This document shows, piece by piece, positions 15,666 through 28,200 of a stretch of 64,000 bases of DNA; within the stretch, counting starts at the first letter, position 1; every line of letters starts with the position of its first letter. This stretch comes from Stratiolaelaps scimitus (lineage: Eukaryota > Arthropoda > Arachnida > Mesostigmata > Laelapidae). The notes beneath the pieces are model-generated. The model was not told the origin of the DNA and searched no databases. It saw nothing but the letters and a program-made list of their open reading frames with translations. The stretch spans positions 2,294,001 to 2,358,000 of the forward strand of contig JABWDB010000038.1 of NCBI GenBank assembly GCA_019614645.1, read 5' to 3'. Position numbers and translations under genes: made by a program.

Positions 15666-16482
15666 GGCGTCACTCGGGGCAAGACAACGTCACGCGGTGG
15701 TAACGACGGACTATAGTGAGGGTCGGCTAGGGCTAAACGTACGCCGGCTCTCGGCTTTCTCGCTCTTCACCACACAGACTTCTGCCCAGGGGACTCCTTC
15801 GCAACTCCTGCGGGAACTACGCACACCTCGAGGGCTGAGTCGGTCTTCGTATATGCCTATTGCAGTTCGCCGTCACGAGTCGAATCGCCGGCTTAGCCTT
15901 CGTCTTCGTCTTCCTACGTCACGAACGAAGTAACCAGCACACGCTAAACGGCCGGTGAATGTTCGGACGAACACAAATCCTGCACAATCCTGAGGCTGAG
16001 GTCGCGGCACCGCACAAGCAAGGCAAGCAACTTACTCGGACAGCCGTACGAAGAAAACCGGATCTTCACGGAGCTTCAAGTCTTCACCAATCGAGGCAAA
16101 ACACTCTCACAAAAAAACTACACCCCACGAAGCCAACGAGCTTTGCTCTCTTGGGCGTCGCTTATGACACAACGTGGTACCAAGCCAATGCGGACCGTAC
16201 CACGATACGGTACGAAACGAACCACAACCGTACCACAACGAAATTATTACCTGTTTTTTCTGATCAAAGTCATGAAATAAAATAGTTTATCAAATAATGG
16301 ATCATCTGCATCAAACAGGTAAGTTTAATAATAAATTTAAAACTGATATTGTTCCAAATTGTCGATCAAAACATGACCGTGGTACTCAGTTGCGAATGTG
16401 ATTGGGTTTCCGGTTTCGACAAGTCTTTTTTCTTGTGACCACGTTTTGTGCTCGACGTCGAGTCGACCTAAAAGTGGTAAAA
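15666..16482. promoter_or_regulatory. Shared upstream region of the ELAV-like gene (-) and RpS14 (+)
   Basis: The two start codons face away from each other across 817 bases, so both promoters must lie here, unless the RRM gene has a distant 5' exon. The half near the RRM gene is richer in GC and in CGTC/CGAC words. A cluster of GTACC/GGTAC inverted words occurs at 16176-16235. I cannot tell whether the two genes share elements. Confidence 0.5.
16424..16434 (+). promoter_or_regulatory. TCT initiator / 5' TOP tract of RpS14
   Basis: An 11-base pyrimidine run, TCTTTTTTCTT, lies 49 bases before the RpS14 start codon. Animal ribosomal-protein genes start transcription at such TCT motifs and carry a 5' terminal oligopyrimidine tract that puts translation under TOR control. 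The C at 16425 is the likely first transcribed base. Confidence 0.6.
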
Positions 16483-18103
<1,621 letters not shown>

Positions 18104-18863
18104 ACATGTGAATGCGGTCAAGGGCTCGGGCCGCTTAGCGTACCTCCACGTCCCATCATCAAAAGGACACGCCAGCGCGGTGCTCGCTGGATGTAGGGAC
18201 GACGAATAAATCTTCGTGGCTCAAATAAGCTCGTGTTTTTCTTAGCCTATGAGATTGGTATGAACATACTGATCCATAGTCACAGGAAAGATAGATTAGC
18301 TCTGCGCATAATGTTTATATATGGAACTGAATGAGGGTCCTTTCACGTGCTAAAACAATGAACTGAGTGCTTCGTGAAATATCTTGTGCAGTCTGAACTA
18401 TTCATGTTCTTATGTGGTTTGAACTATGTGTTCTTATGTGGTAGGTTATTCGCGACGTCTGTAATATATACTAAATAATTGCAGTGCAATATTTCCTTGT
18501 TCGTCCTCGGCGATTGTCACGTTGCCCTAAGCCGAGCTAAAAGCGACACAGAAATACATTTCGCATTTAGGTTTCGAGGCGCCCAGTGGGAATAGCGGAG
18601 TGGTGTGATTTTCTTCATCAATTTAATATTTTATCACAGTTAGCCAACATTTCCATTTGCTGCTGAATTGGGTTTTGTTACTGGCAAAAAGATGATAAGT
18701 GAGGTCAATTCGTGTATATCCTATTTATGATCTCTCTTATTGTGAAGTCTTGGATGGCTGACACTAGTTTCGGTTTACGTTTAAACAATACCAGTAATAA
18801 TTTATTCTGATTATATAGTATAGTGTATTGTAGATAACATATCGCTCACATCCGAAATAGTGC
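18104..18863. other. RpS14 3' UTR and intergenic spacer
   Basis: AATAAA at about 18206 ends the RpS14 transcript. The rest of this stretch holds no coding signal or named repeat that I can see. Confidence 0.5.
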
Positions 18864-19055
18864 TATTTAATGTTTGTATAGAGAAAAGTGGTTTTGAAGC
18901 ATGAGTACGATTGAGCATGTCATTGTCACCGGTGGGCTCTGACGAAAATACAACAGTACACAGTTGATATTATTATATCGCTCATTAGTTACTCCCCTTG
19001 AGATATCTCCTAGTAATGAAACTGGAAGCTGACCGTGACGAGTCCTCAGCGTATG
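18864..19055 (+). pseudogene. Duplicated RpS14 intron 2 / exon 3 fragment
   Basis: This segment is a diverged copy of about 17448-17635. It begins with the intronic block around AATGTTTGTATAGAGA and runs through CATTGTCACCGGTG, the 3' splice site region ATCTCCTAG and the first ~40 bases of exon 3 (GCTGACCGTGACGAGTCCTC). Because intron and exon are copied together in the same orientation, it arose by DNA-level tandem duplication, not reverse transcription. The copy diverges after the first part of exon 3 and cannot act as an exon: the base after its AG and the end of the homology break the frame. Confidence 0.85.
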
Positions 19056-19139
19056 TTGTTTATTTGTTTGATATATGATATTAGTCACCCTTCGCGGTAG
19101 GCAGTCATATCTACATGTAATCAGTGTTGTAAAATTATA

Positions 19140-19400
19140 AATCTAACTGACTCTATAAGGAAGGTTCAACTGATACTTATGTGGCCCAGGGAGTACGAGT
19201 AACAAGCGAGAAACGTTTCGATACCAGAAATGCAAGCTATAAGGTTTATTAGGTCGGTTTATAAGTTCCCGTGCTTCTTTTCTTAAGGAAAAACAGCGGG
19301 GTCCGGCGAATACGATGGGTGTAAAAAAATCTCCCATTCAAGCACTTGAAGAGCCTCCTTGACGATTTTACCTGGCATTTAGAATGACTTTTACCGTGCG
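19140..19400 (-). mobile_element. Remnant of a mariner transposon
   Basis: On the minus strand, LEWEIFLHPSYSPDPA followed by frame-disrupted sequence matches the end of the mariner catalytic domain (HPAYSPDLAPSDYHLF in active relatives). The block TTAGGTCGGTTTATAAGTTCC at 19249-19269 resembles the terminal repeat of the mariner at 29219. The transposase end and the terminus lie unusually close together, so the copy is internally deleted. Confidence 0.55.
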
Positions 19401-20960
19401 GTAGAATGACTTGTCCTTGTTTTTCGGGTCTCTAATTATTGTGTCTCACTATCCGCCATTGTTTAAAAATAGACAACATTTAGGGCACTAGGTTCACTTC
19501 ATCGGGGAAAAATCGTCGTTATTTCCATAGATACAAAGCGAATGTGATTAAAAATTGTACCGTATCAACAACGGGGACTATTAACTTGTTGCGGTGCCAT
19601 CATTGAGCACAAGTTTAGTCAGTTCACTACCATTCTGCCGTACTCTCTTCTTATTTGTTGTAAGTTGTAGATTTGCTTTGTAGATTACAATGGAGTATCA
19701 CTCGAACATGGCTCTCTGACACGTTCGTGTCTTTTACAGGTTTTCTGGTGTTTTTCGTCCAGGTCTCTACTGCAACCGGTATCTCAGTTTTTTCACTGCG
19801 GAGGTTGTAGTCCGTTCGGCGGAATGGCCATGGCTGGCAGCGATGCTTCCTGTCCTTCTATAGTCGAATACATGGGAATATTCAGTCCGATATGTTTCAG
19901 GTCTTTGTCTATCTCATATGCCTGCTTACCAGCGAAATGGGCACGGCACTCCTCTTGGCTTCCGTCGTGAACGTACTAAATGTCATTCAACACCGATCGA
20001 TTTGCATCGAATAATGAAAAGCCGCTTCTTATGCTCACAATTAGTGTGAATAAGACCTGGGAATACAAAGTACGCATACAGTTCTTTGGCAAATTGTTTG
20101 CCCACTACAATGATGGATGGGTCTCGCTAGTCATGTGGATGAAGAAAGATGTTCAACTGCAGGTATGACATTTCACGATTGCAAACCATTTTTAGTCAAT
20201 TCTATAATCTGATGATAAGCCTCTTAGTAGATAGAATATACAATTGTGGGCAAATTATAAATTATTTACGCATAGTCACAATAATATGAAAATAAAATCT
20301 ATTCCTTGCGAATACTAGCTGTAACAGGTGACATGAAGGAAATGTGTTTTAGGGGCGGTTGATCAGCACGATGAACAATCATCAATTTCTTTGACCGGAA
20401 CCGAATGGCTCTCTCCACTTAATTGTATTATTGTATATTATTGTAGCCATATAGAGACCTGTGTTATTCTGCATCAGATTCTGTTCTTTCACTATTTGCA
20501 CTTAACTGTCCCTCACGTTCCTTAATCTGCCTTTCATCACACCTCTTCCCAAATTAATCAATTAAAAAATGCTCACTTGCTTTTCATTTGGAGAGCTATT
20601 TTCGAATTTACCCAATAATATATATTTATTTCACACGGTTTCTGCCATCTATATGAAATTTATCTTGACAGGTGCAAGAGTTAGCTTAAGCTCTGCTCTG
20701 GTTGCCGCGAGACACCCAGGTATCGTTCGCGACCTCCGTCCTAACAACGGAGTGAAATCTCGGTTTTGGTGCGGGGAGCAGTTCGCGCGGAGCTCGCACA
20801 TCGACTCCCCGATTTTCTATCATAATAATATTAAGCATACTGTGGCGTCGGTTTCGTTTTCCAACAACGTGGGAGCGGCGCTGATGAATTCATATGGTAC
20901 TCCGGAGTCGGAGGTGGCGTAAGTCGCTCTGGCAGGATGAGCCTTGTTTTAGACGACTTT
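19401..20960. other. Spacer, no confident feature
   Basis: The open frames at 19980-20168 and 20569-20922 (+) have no recognised motif, splice context or repeat partner that I can see. The second is moderately GC-rich (20690-20930) and might be an unrecognised repeat. Confidence 0.4.
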
Positions 20961-20962
20961 TC

Positions 20963-21095
20963 CCCTACATGGTCTAGTGGTGAGCGTCTTGGATTGCTAA
21001 ACAGGAGGGACTTATCGCTTTCTTTGGAATCATTTTTCTGTATCTGTGGATTATTGCCAGGTATTATGCGACAAGGCTGACTGACCAGTATCTAA
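20963..21095 (+). mobile_element. Degenerate copy of SINE family 1
   Basis: It starts with the tRNA-like A box (TGGTCTAGTGGTGAGCG) and continues with AAACAGGAGGG and then a tail segment around GGTATTATGCGACAAGG, matching the order of the full copies at 25665 and 46194. The B-box part and the terminal third are lost or diverged. Confidence 0.6.
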
Positions 21096-21379
21096 ATAAT
21101 CAAGTATCTAAATAATTAAATATATATTCAGAACAAACCGTCTTCCGGTGTCAACCATCAGTCTTGGTCGATTGACGACAATAACCTATCTTTGCTTTGT
21201 TGTAATATCTACAAATTTGACTACAATACAATATAGTGACGCAAGACGTTAGCTAAATTAGCAGAGAGGTCATTGTAGAAACTTTTAAGTCGTCAAAATT
21301 TCCTAGTATCATTACTCACTTTTATTACTTTCACGTTAGAGCTAGCTCCCAAACGCCTACTTCACTCACATTTCTGTCT

Positions 21380-21835
21380 GCGAGTAGTGTACGAAGAATG
21401 GTGTGCGAAGTTTAAGGCAGGCGAAAGACGCTGCCAAAGTGCAGCTGAGGATGATCGGAACGATGCTCAAAAACGACAATATACAGTGGACAAATTGAAA
21501 GTAGGTTTCCCCGGTTTGAGGCAGTGGTAACTGGGCTTCTTTGCGGGTCACACAGAATTGTCGTGTTTCATGGTCCAGCACGTTGCCAAGGACGATCTCT
21601 GCATGCTCAAGATTCTGGCCAAATCGATGCCACTCGAATTGTGGTCCTCAAAAAGATAGTAAATGACATCTTGCACGAAGGTGATATGAAGGGTATGCGA
21701 GAGCCACCGACCAGACGGCAACATGTATTAAATTATCAGGGATTATAGTTATCACCGAATCTTTCATTAATATGAATGAATAACTTTTATTAAAAAAAAA
21801 TAAGTCTAGCGGCTTTGCTTCAATCAACCTAGTAT
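21380..21835 (+). mobile_element. Mariner transposase remnant
   Basis: In pieces on the plus strand: [14 protein letters not shown] and AVEDDRND correspond to the mariner helix-turn-helix region (WFKRFKEG...VEDDPRSGRP in relatives). AGHTELSC...VQHVAKDDLCMLKI corresponds to the second HTH and linker. Stops and frameshifts separate them. The same segment occurs inverted at 28320-28605. A short end, AATCAACCTA, follows at about 21821. Confidence 0.6.
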
Positions 21836-22293
21836 AACAGTCTATATTAGTTTATTATTATAATACATAACAACCGATACATGTATAGAGAGGAGCAACT
21901 GGTAGAAATATCATAACCATTTATACTTTATTTTTATATCGAAATATAGATGTACAAGTATATCTATTTCGGTGTAATCTTCCCACCTTTCCGTGAATTC
22001 TCAGCACATGGTCAAGTAACCGAATATATATATATATAGAAATTATAGTAATCAACAATTAAACCAATCTTTCTTATATCACACGTTGACAACAACTAGC
22101 GTTCATCCAGTGCGCAATTATCACTTTTTTTCGTTTTTTTCACAGTTCAAAATTAGGCGCCACGAAAAGAAATTTATATGCGCTAGACCAGCAATCCGTT
22201 GCTGTGCTGAATGACAATTTGGAAGCAGCGATTCGAGATGAAATACTATTGTTAGAAAGATCTAACAGGGAGCACTTTGGTATTGCGCGTTGG

Positions 22294-25200
22294 TTAGTTG
22301 GTTTTGAAGAAAATCCTAGCTGACGTGAATGAGTAGCTAAGTAAGCGAAACTCCTTACGGTAGGCTTCAATTCTTTTAGCAGTTAAACTCATCGTCTGGG
22401 CTAGCTTTTCGTCTCCTTCTGCTCCTAGCGACGCGGCCTGACTTGCTTTCGATTCCTGGAACCAGTGCCAATCAATCAACAATTATGTTCCTGATTAACT
22501 AAAAATCATTGACGAGCATATGTAAATCCTGTTTATAAATATAAGTATCTGTAAAAAGACGAATACATTGTTAGAAACGCCATCGTATAGGTGCAACATG
22601 GCTTGTTCCCTATTAATATAGGCAAAAAAAGTAAAAACCAATAACTATAGACTAGTCCAGTAAAGGTAGGTAAGACAGACTTGTACTGAGAGGCCTATGA
22701 GATCAGGTAGACAGTTAACCATAATTTATTTGCACACGTTTTTCTGGCTGCCTAATTATGCGTCTATTCTATTGAAAGCGCACTTTGGCTGGCCATGTGT
22801 TCGAACAATGTTTGCCGCTCTTTTTGTATAATAACGATCCACGACTGGATGGGGGATAATTCCTATACTTTCATACGTGTTTTTCTTACCATGAGCTGTA
22901 TTAGTGCACTGCTCCGAGTAAGCCATGCTAATTTTTAGTAAATATTCATTATCTTCATTCACTACGTATTGCACTCTTGCTTTCATTATTCGAAATTAAA
23001 TAAATGCTAATCTATAACGTGAGCTTTAGTAACAAACAGATATCACAATCTCATTTATCACCAGCATCCGCCCGCTATTGACTATAGTCAATATGTTTTG
23101 TTGAATAAACGAGCGAAAAAATCAAATAAGTTCATTGTCTGGACTTGTTTATAATCTCCTTCGACCCCCCGTAGTGGTGGGCCACTAACCTTCTCTATTT
23201 GGTCGGTCCATTAAAGAAGTTGTTGTCTGTAGTTTCACTGCTGCTATTCCTGAATATAGAACAATTCGTATCAACTACTCTCGTATTATTTTGCTATAAA
23301 AAGGATTCATTTACTTCTCTGTATTTGTCTTCTACAGCCTGGAACCAATGAAGTCCATCGAAATCACCAAACTGCCGTGTCAGTCGGAGAGCAAAGGCGA
23401 CACCAATGGCAAAGCCATCATCCGTGAACAACGCGTCATTCTGCAACGATCAATTAATCGCCCGAACTCGTTACTAGCTAGACGAAGGCGACGGGCCGAC
23501 AGACGATCGGCTCGGTATTCTAGTAATAACTAATTATTAATAAAAGCGTTTAAGTTCAGAGATATTCATCTTTGTCTGCATGGCGGTATGGGGAGCGCCG
23601 GTTCGTTCAGGACGTACTTTGGCCAGCCGACTTGTACAATACAAAGAGAAAAAACAACCACGTATTGTTGTGACTATACCAAATGTATTTGATAGTCTGA
23701 TCGTATACGGTACTAAATATTACCTTATTTTTACGGTTAAGTCTTTCACGACCCTGGATGAGATGCTCGACAAATGATAATGTTAATGACGGAACCATAA
23801 TGTAGAGGTGACGCAGGTGGGCGTTTTTCTCCTGAAACCACAGAGCCGATTACGACGACAATCGAGTTATTTCATTTTGTTCTACTTACGGAAAACTTCA
23901 CCAGAACCCATAAAGAACACTTCATAACTAGCTGTATCACCGATCCGAGATTCCTGATCAGCACAGCAGTTTCCTTGAGCTGAACACCATATATTACAAA
24001 ATGCATCTTTCATACGACGGTGAATAACTTAAGAATTTTATCAAATTGACATCGCTTGTGTACCACAACAATTTGTATTTATGATACCTCGCAAAATGGT
24101 CCCTGGAAAGCTTCCACGAGAAGTCGGAGGTGATCGGGTGCTATTTCTGCAGATTCAGTTCCCGCATCAACTCCCTGTCGATTTAGGAGACCCGCCACGG
24201 CTGTGTCAGCACGGTCAGCTGCTGCTGATACCTGATAAATATAAGAATGAACAGATAAACGTTATCATATTTCTGAATCGGATGGCGAATCTGGCTTTAT
24301 CGAATTAAACGAATTTGTTTCAGGTAAGTCTAATTATGTGAGCTTAGAAATTACTCAAGATGCCGACTATTTATTTTTAACATAATTTCCATCTTTCGAT
24401 GGACACTCACCATCAACTATGTGTGGACACATCGAATTTTAGATAGCTTTCTTAATTCTTTCTTGTTTTGTCTTCTAAATTAATCGTACGTGGTAAGCAT
24501 ACACAGAAAAAGAAAGACAATAAAGAAATCCAAAGATTCCCTTTGGAAATCGGGACCATCATTTCCAGGGCGATGGCAGCGTTGTCGCGCTGGGCATCCA
24601 AAAAGAAGGTTTGAAGCAGGAAGGCCCCAGTACGTTTGTCGCCATTGCAAACCTCAAGGAGACTGGTGATGAGAGAGCCAGGAGCTCCGAGTGTCTTGCA
24701 AGCCCAGGGGTCCAGGAGGTGCGTCGTGTGCAGAGGGCCATACTTCCGTAGCGTTCTCTGCGCTGCCTGGGGCACCACGTAGCCGGGTGTGTTGGCGCAC
24801 GTTTGAGGGGGACAGAGTATCGGAAACTGTGCCACCCCAGAAGGTAGCGGCCGCAGTGGTAGACTATGAGGTTGACCGCCAGGAGGCATACTCGGACGGA
24901 ATCATGAGATGCGAAGGCAAGGAGGTTATCCCACAGGAACTGGTATGGCACATCAGCCCACGCCTGCTGCCAGTATCGTTGCCCCACAGAAATGCGGGTA
25001 CAGATGCCCGTCCTGTAAAGGGCCGCCTCGTGGGTAGCATCCAAGTGGGCGTGAACAACAGGAGGAAAGATAGACTTGGTCGAATCCCGGACGGGAGAAT
25101 GAAGCGTAGCGTACCAAACATACGCAGCAGAAGCTGTGGGCACCGAGACAACCGTATCGTACAGGCAGGGAGGCCTCTGTTTGCGCCACCATCGAAAGCG

Positions 25201-28200
25201 AAACGCCGAGGATCATTGTGAGAGCCTTGTGCATCAAATTGTCGAAGACGTGAAGGGCTAATGTTTCGGAGCCGGCCACGCACTCTCTGAGAAAAAAGTG
25301 CATCCGCACTGCCGCAGAAAAGCGATAGGGAAGATGCGACCGCGATCCGTGTCCGGAGGTGATGCGCGAGGCTGGGGCCGAACTTAATTCCGCAGACGGT
25401 ACTCAAAGCACTGAATGCCGCAAGGTTGGCGCGAGCCACACCGGGGAGCGTGCGGCTAGGGTCCCTCTTATCCAACATCTGCACCAGCAGAAGTGCGAAC
25501 GCAAGAAGGGACTCCCAGGAGGCGATGTCATTGTTGGTGGTCATGTTGCTGAGAGTCCCCGTGAGGCCCGCTTCGAAAAGAAAGCGCATAGCCTTGGGGA
25601 CAACGCTGAAGACGCAAGTGTCTCGCATGATCGACTGGAGACTCAATTCAATTGGGGTCAAAGACTGTTTTTCGAGCTGACCCTCAGCTGTTCCCCTATC
25701 TGACAGGCCTCAGCTCTTAACCTTTAGGTATTACTATGAGGACCTGTCGGGGCCACCTTTGCTTATTCTCTGCCTTACTCGTACCTGATAAGAATCTTCA
25801 GATAAAGAAAGATGATAAAGAACTCCAAAGATTCTCCGCGTGTGACAGGCTTTGAACCCAACACACACGTGTCCCTCCGGTCTAGTAGTCTAAGACGCTC
25901 ACGACTAGACCATCCAGGGGACAAGGGTCAAAAGGGCGGTAGAGCCAGGCCTGACCGGACCCCTGGATGTCTGACGGTGATGCGACGGCGAGGGGCGTCC
26001 GTCAGTGAGGCCGCCGTCGCCACAAAGGAACCCGCCGTGTGATGTTCTTAGGCAGCGGCTGGATGACGACGGGGACCCCATCGGTTTCACGCCGTGGGCA
26101 GCCGCAACATATATGCAAGCGGGAGACGAGGCCAACACGTGGAGCTCAATGGTGATAATGCACGACCTAACCTGCTTGACCACACAGGCCTCCATAATGA
26201 CCCTGTTCCACTCAAGTAAGTAGACCGACCGACGGAAATGTAGGTGATCCCGAACGAGGAACTTTTCCCAAGTTAACGCAACGGGCCGGGCGGGAGAAGG
26301 CGGCAGCCGAGTAGCCGCCATCATCACAGTTACGGTAAGTCTTGAGCAGTGAACAACGAGCTGCGATGTGCCCAACCCGGCGATAGTTGAAACAAACGGT
26401 AGCGCTCGACCTGAAAGATTACCGGCTCACCGGGTGAGCACTGCCACTCAGAAAGTTGGCCGCGGGCTCTGACCACAGGTTTTGGAGCTTGACGAGTGGT
26501 GGGCAGACGGTGAAAGTCGGCGGTCTCAATACGCCTAACGGAGCGGATTCACGCTGAATACCCTCGTCTGTGAAAGTGGAGCACACGTTGTTAATATGGA
26601 CACGGGGTGGAGCATGGCAAACAGTGGACACCGGTACGCCGCCGGGCGAGGGTAGCGTCAGATCTTTCTGGGTTAGATCCAGGATCGATGCACACTTTTT
26701 AACAGGGCTAGCGCATGGACAGTTTTAAGGGGAAGGGGGGCAGCCTGTGTACTAATTGCCCAACGCCTGGCGTCCTCAAGACGATGAACAGTGAATCCGG
26801 CTGCATGACACATCTCAATGGCAGCCCACGACGACTCGCTGTGCTTAAGTTGCCCATCGGCACCAAGTTCCCCAGTGGGTCTCAGCCTTTTACACGCGAG
26901 GTGATGCCCCTGAAGACCTCTCGATAGCGTCGGTCGACCGTGTACGGGATGTTTAGTAGTAGTTTACGCACGAGCGAGTATATATATATATAATTCGTTT
27001 CTGGAATTGCATCCACGTTTCCGCAGCATCTGTTGTAGTTGCTGACATTGCCGTAGTAAGCTGATTAATTCTAGTAAAGACTCACGGCAGTTTGATCAGT
27101 GGCAGGCACACACACATTAATCACATCCACCTCCTCGTAATCTTACCTCCTCGTTGTCCTTCCACTGTGTCTCCTTCAGTAGTTCTACAAATGTCGGCGC
27201 CTCACTGTCCGGAAGTAGAGCATTGGCTCTTGCTGCATGCTCAAGAACTCCTGTGCGCAGCATCCGTACGTAGCCCATCGCGTTACCGACACTGCAAACA
27301 CATAGGTTTAGAAAAATAATTCATTCATAGTTGGAACAGGTGCTGCTTTAACTGTAAGCCTACTTTTTTTTCGTGTCACCCCACTGCAGGTTCACTCCAA
27401 CCCTTATCTCTGTGTATTATGATAACTCAAAACTTTAACTGACCTATTCATCTCAACCTATTAATGCTGTGGCATCGGTGAGAAATTGAAGGTTCGTCTA
27501 AGTTACCTTAGCCGTAAGCCTACTATTTTAGTGGTATCTTTATACGAATCTATAGATTTTGCCATATTTGGATGATCGATTATGGACAACGTTTTTCATA
27601 CCACGTGAGAAGCTGCCGAAGTTTATCGAGATAAGTGTGACCCTCCGAGGTAACTCCAAGTTTGCGGATGGATTTACAAATTTTCTCAGCTCGATCGAAC
27701 GGATATTTCTGTTGTAAAGCATCCTTGTGTTCCCGGAAATACGCGATATCCCTGTAAAAGCATTATCCGGGAATTATACAATAGCTGAATTACAACGATG
27801 GTCAAGCTACGCATTTCGAAATAATCTAGGTAGTAGGTTAGGCAAAAAACAGGCACTACCATTTATTTATTCGGTTGATTCAAGCAAACCTGCCGGACTT
27901 ATTTTCAAATTTAGTTAGTTCGTTGATATTAATGAAAGATTTTTCGTAAGTTGTAAGTATGGTTCCTGATAATTAATGGCATGTTACCATCTGGTCGGTG
28001 GCTCTCTGGCACACCCTTCATCTTTACTCCGTCTGGGAAGGCATACTATTATCTCTTTGAGTACCTGCTCCACCATTGCGTGATGAAGCTACACACGAGT
28101 ACTCTTGTTTGCAGTAAGCCACGTGCATATATTCTCGGTCAGAAACCTCTTTATTCACCTCTCCAGTGACAGAGGTTTTCGAAGGTAAGAGCCGATAGAA

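Noticed and set aside
23884..23945. Possible extra WASHC4 exon ([12 protein letters not shown]...)
   Set aside because: It has splice-like ends but the phase does not fit, and the neighbouring exons (24088 and 23831) join perfectly to the family pattern without it.
24691..25703. Plus-strand frames in the GC-rich intronic block
   Set aside because: The minus-strand frames carry the retroelement-like motifs; the plus frames have none.
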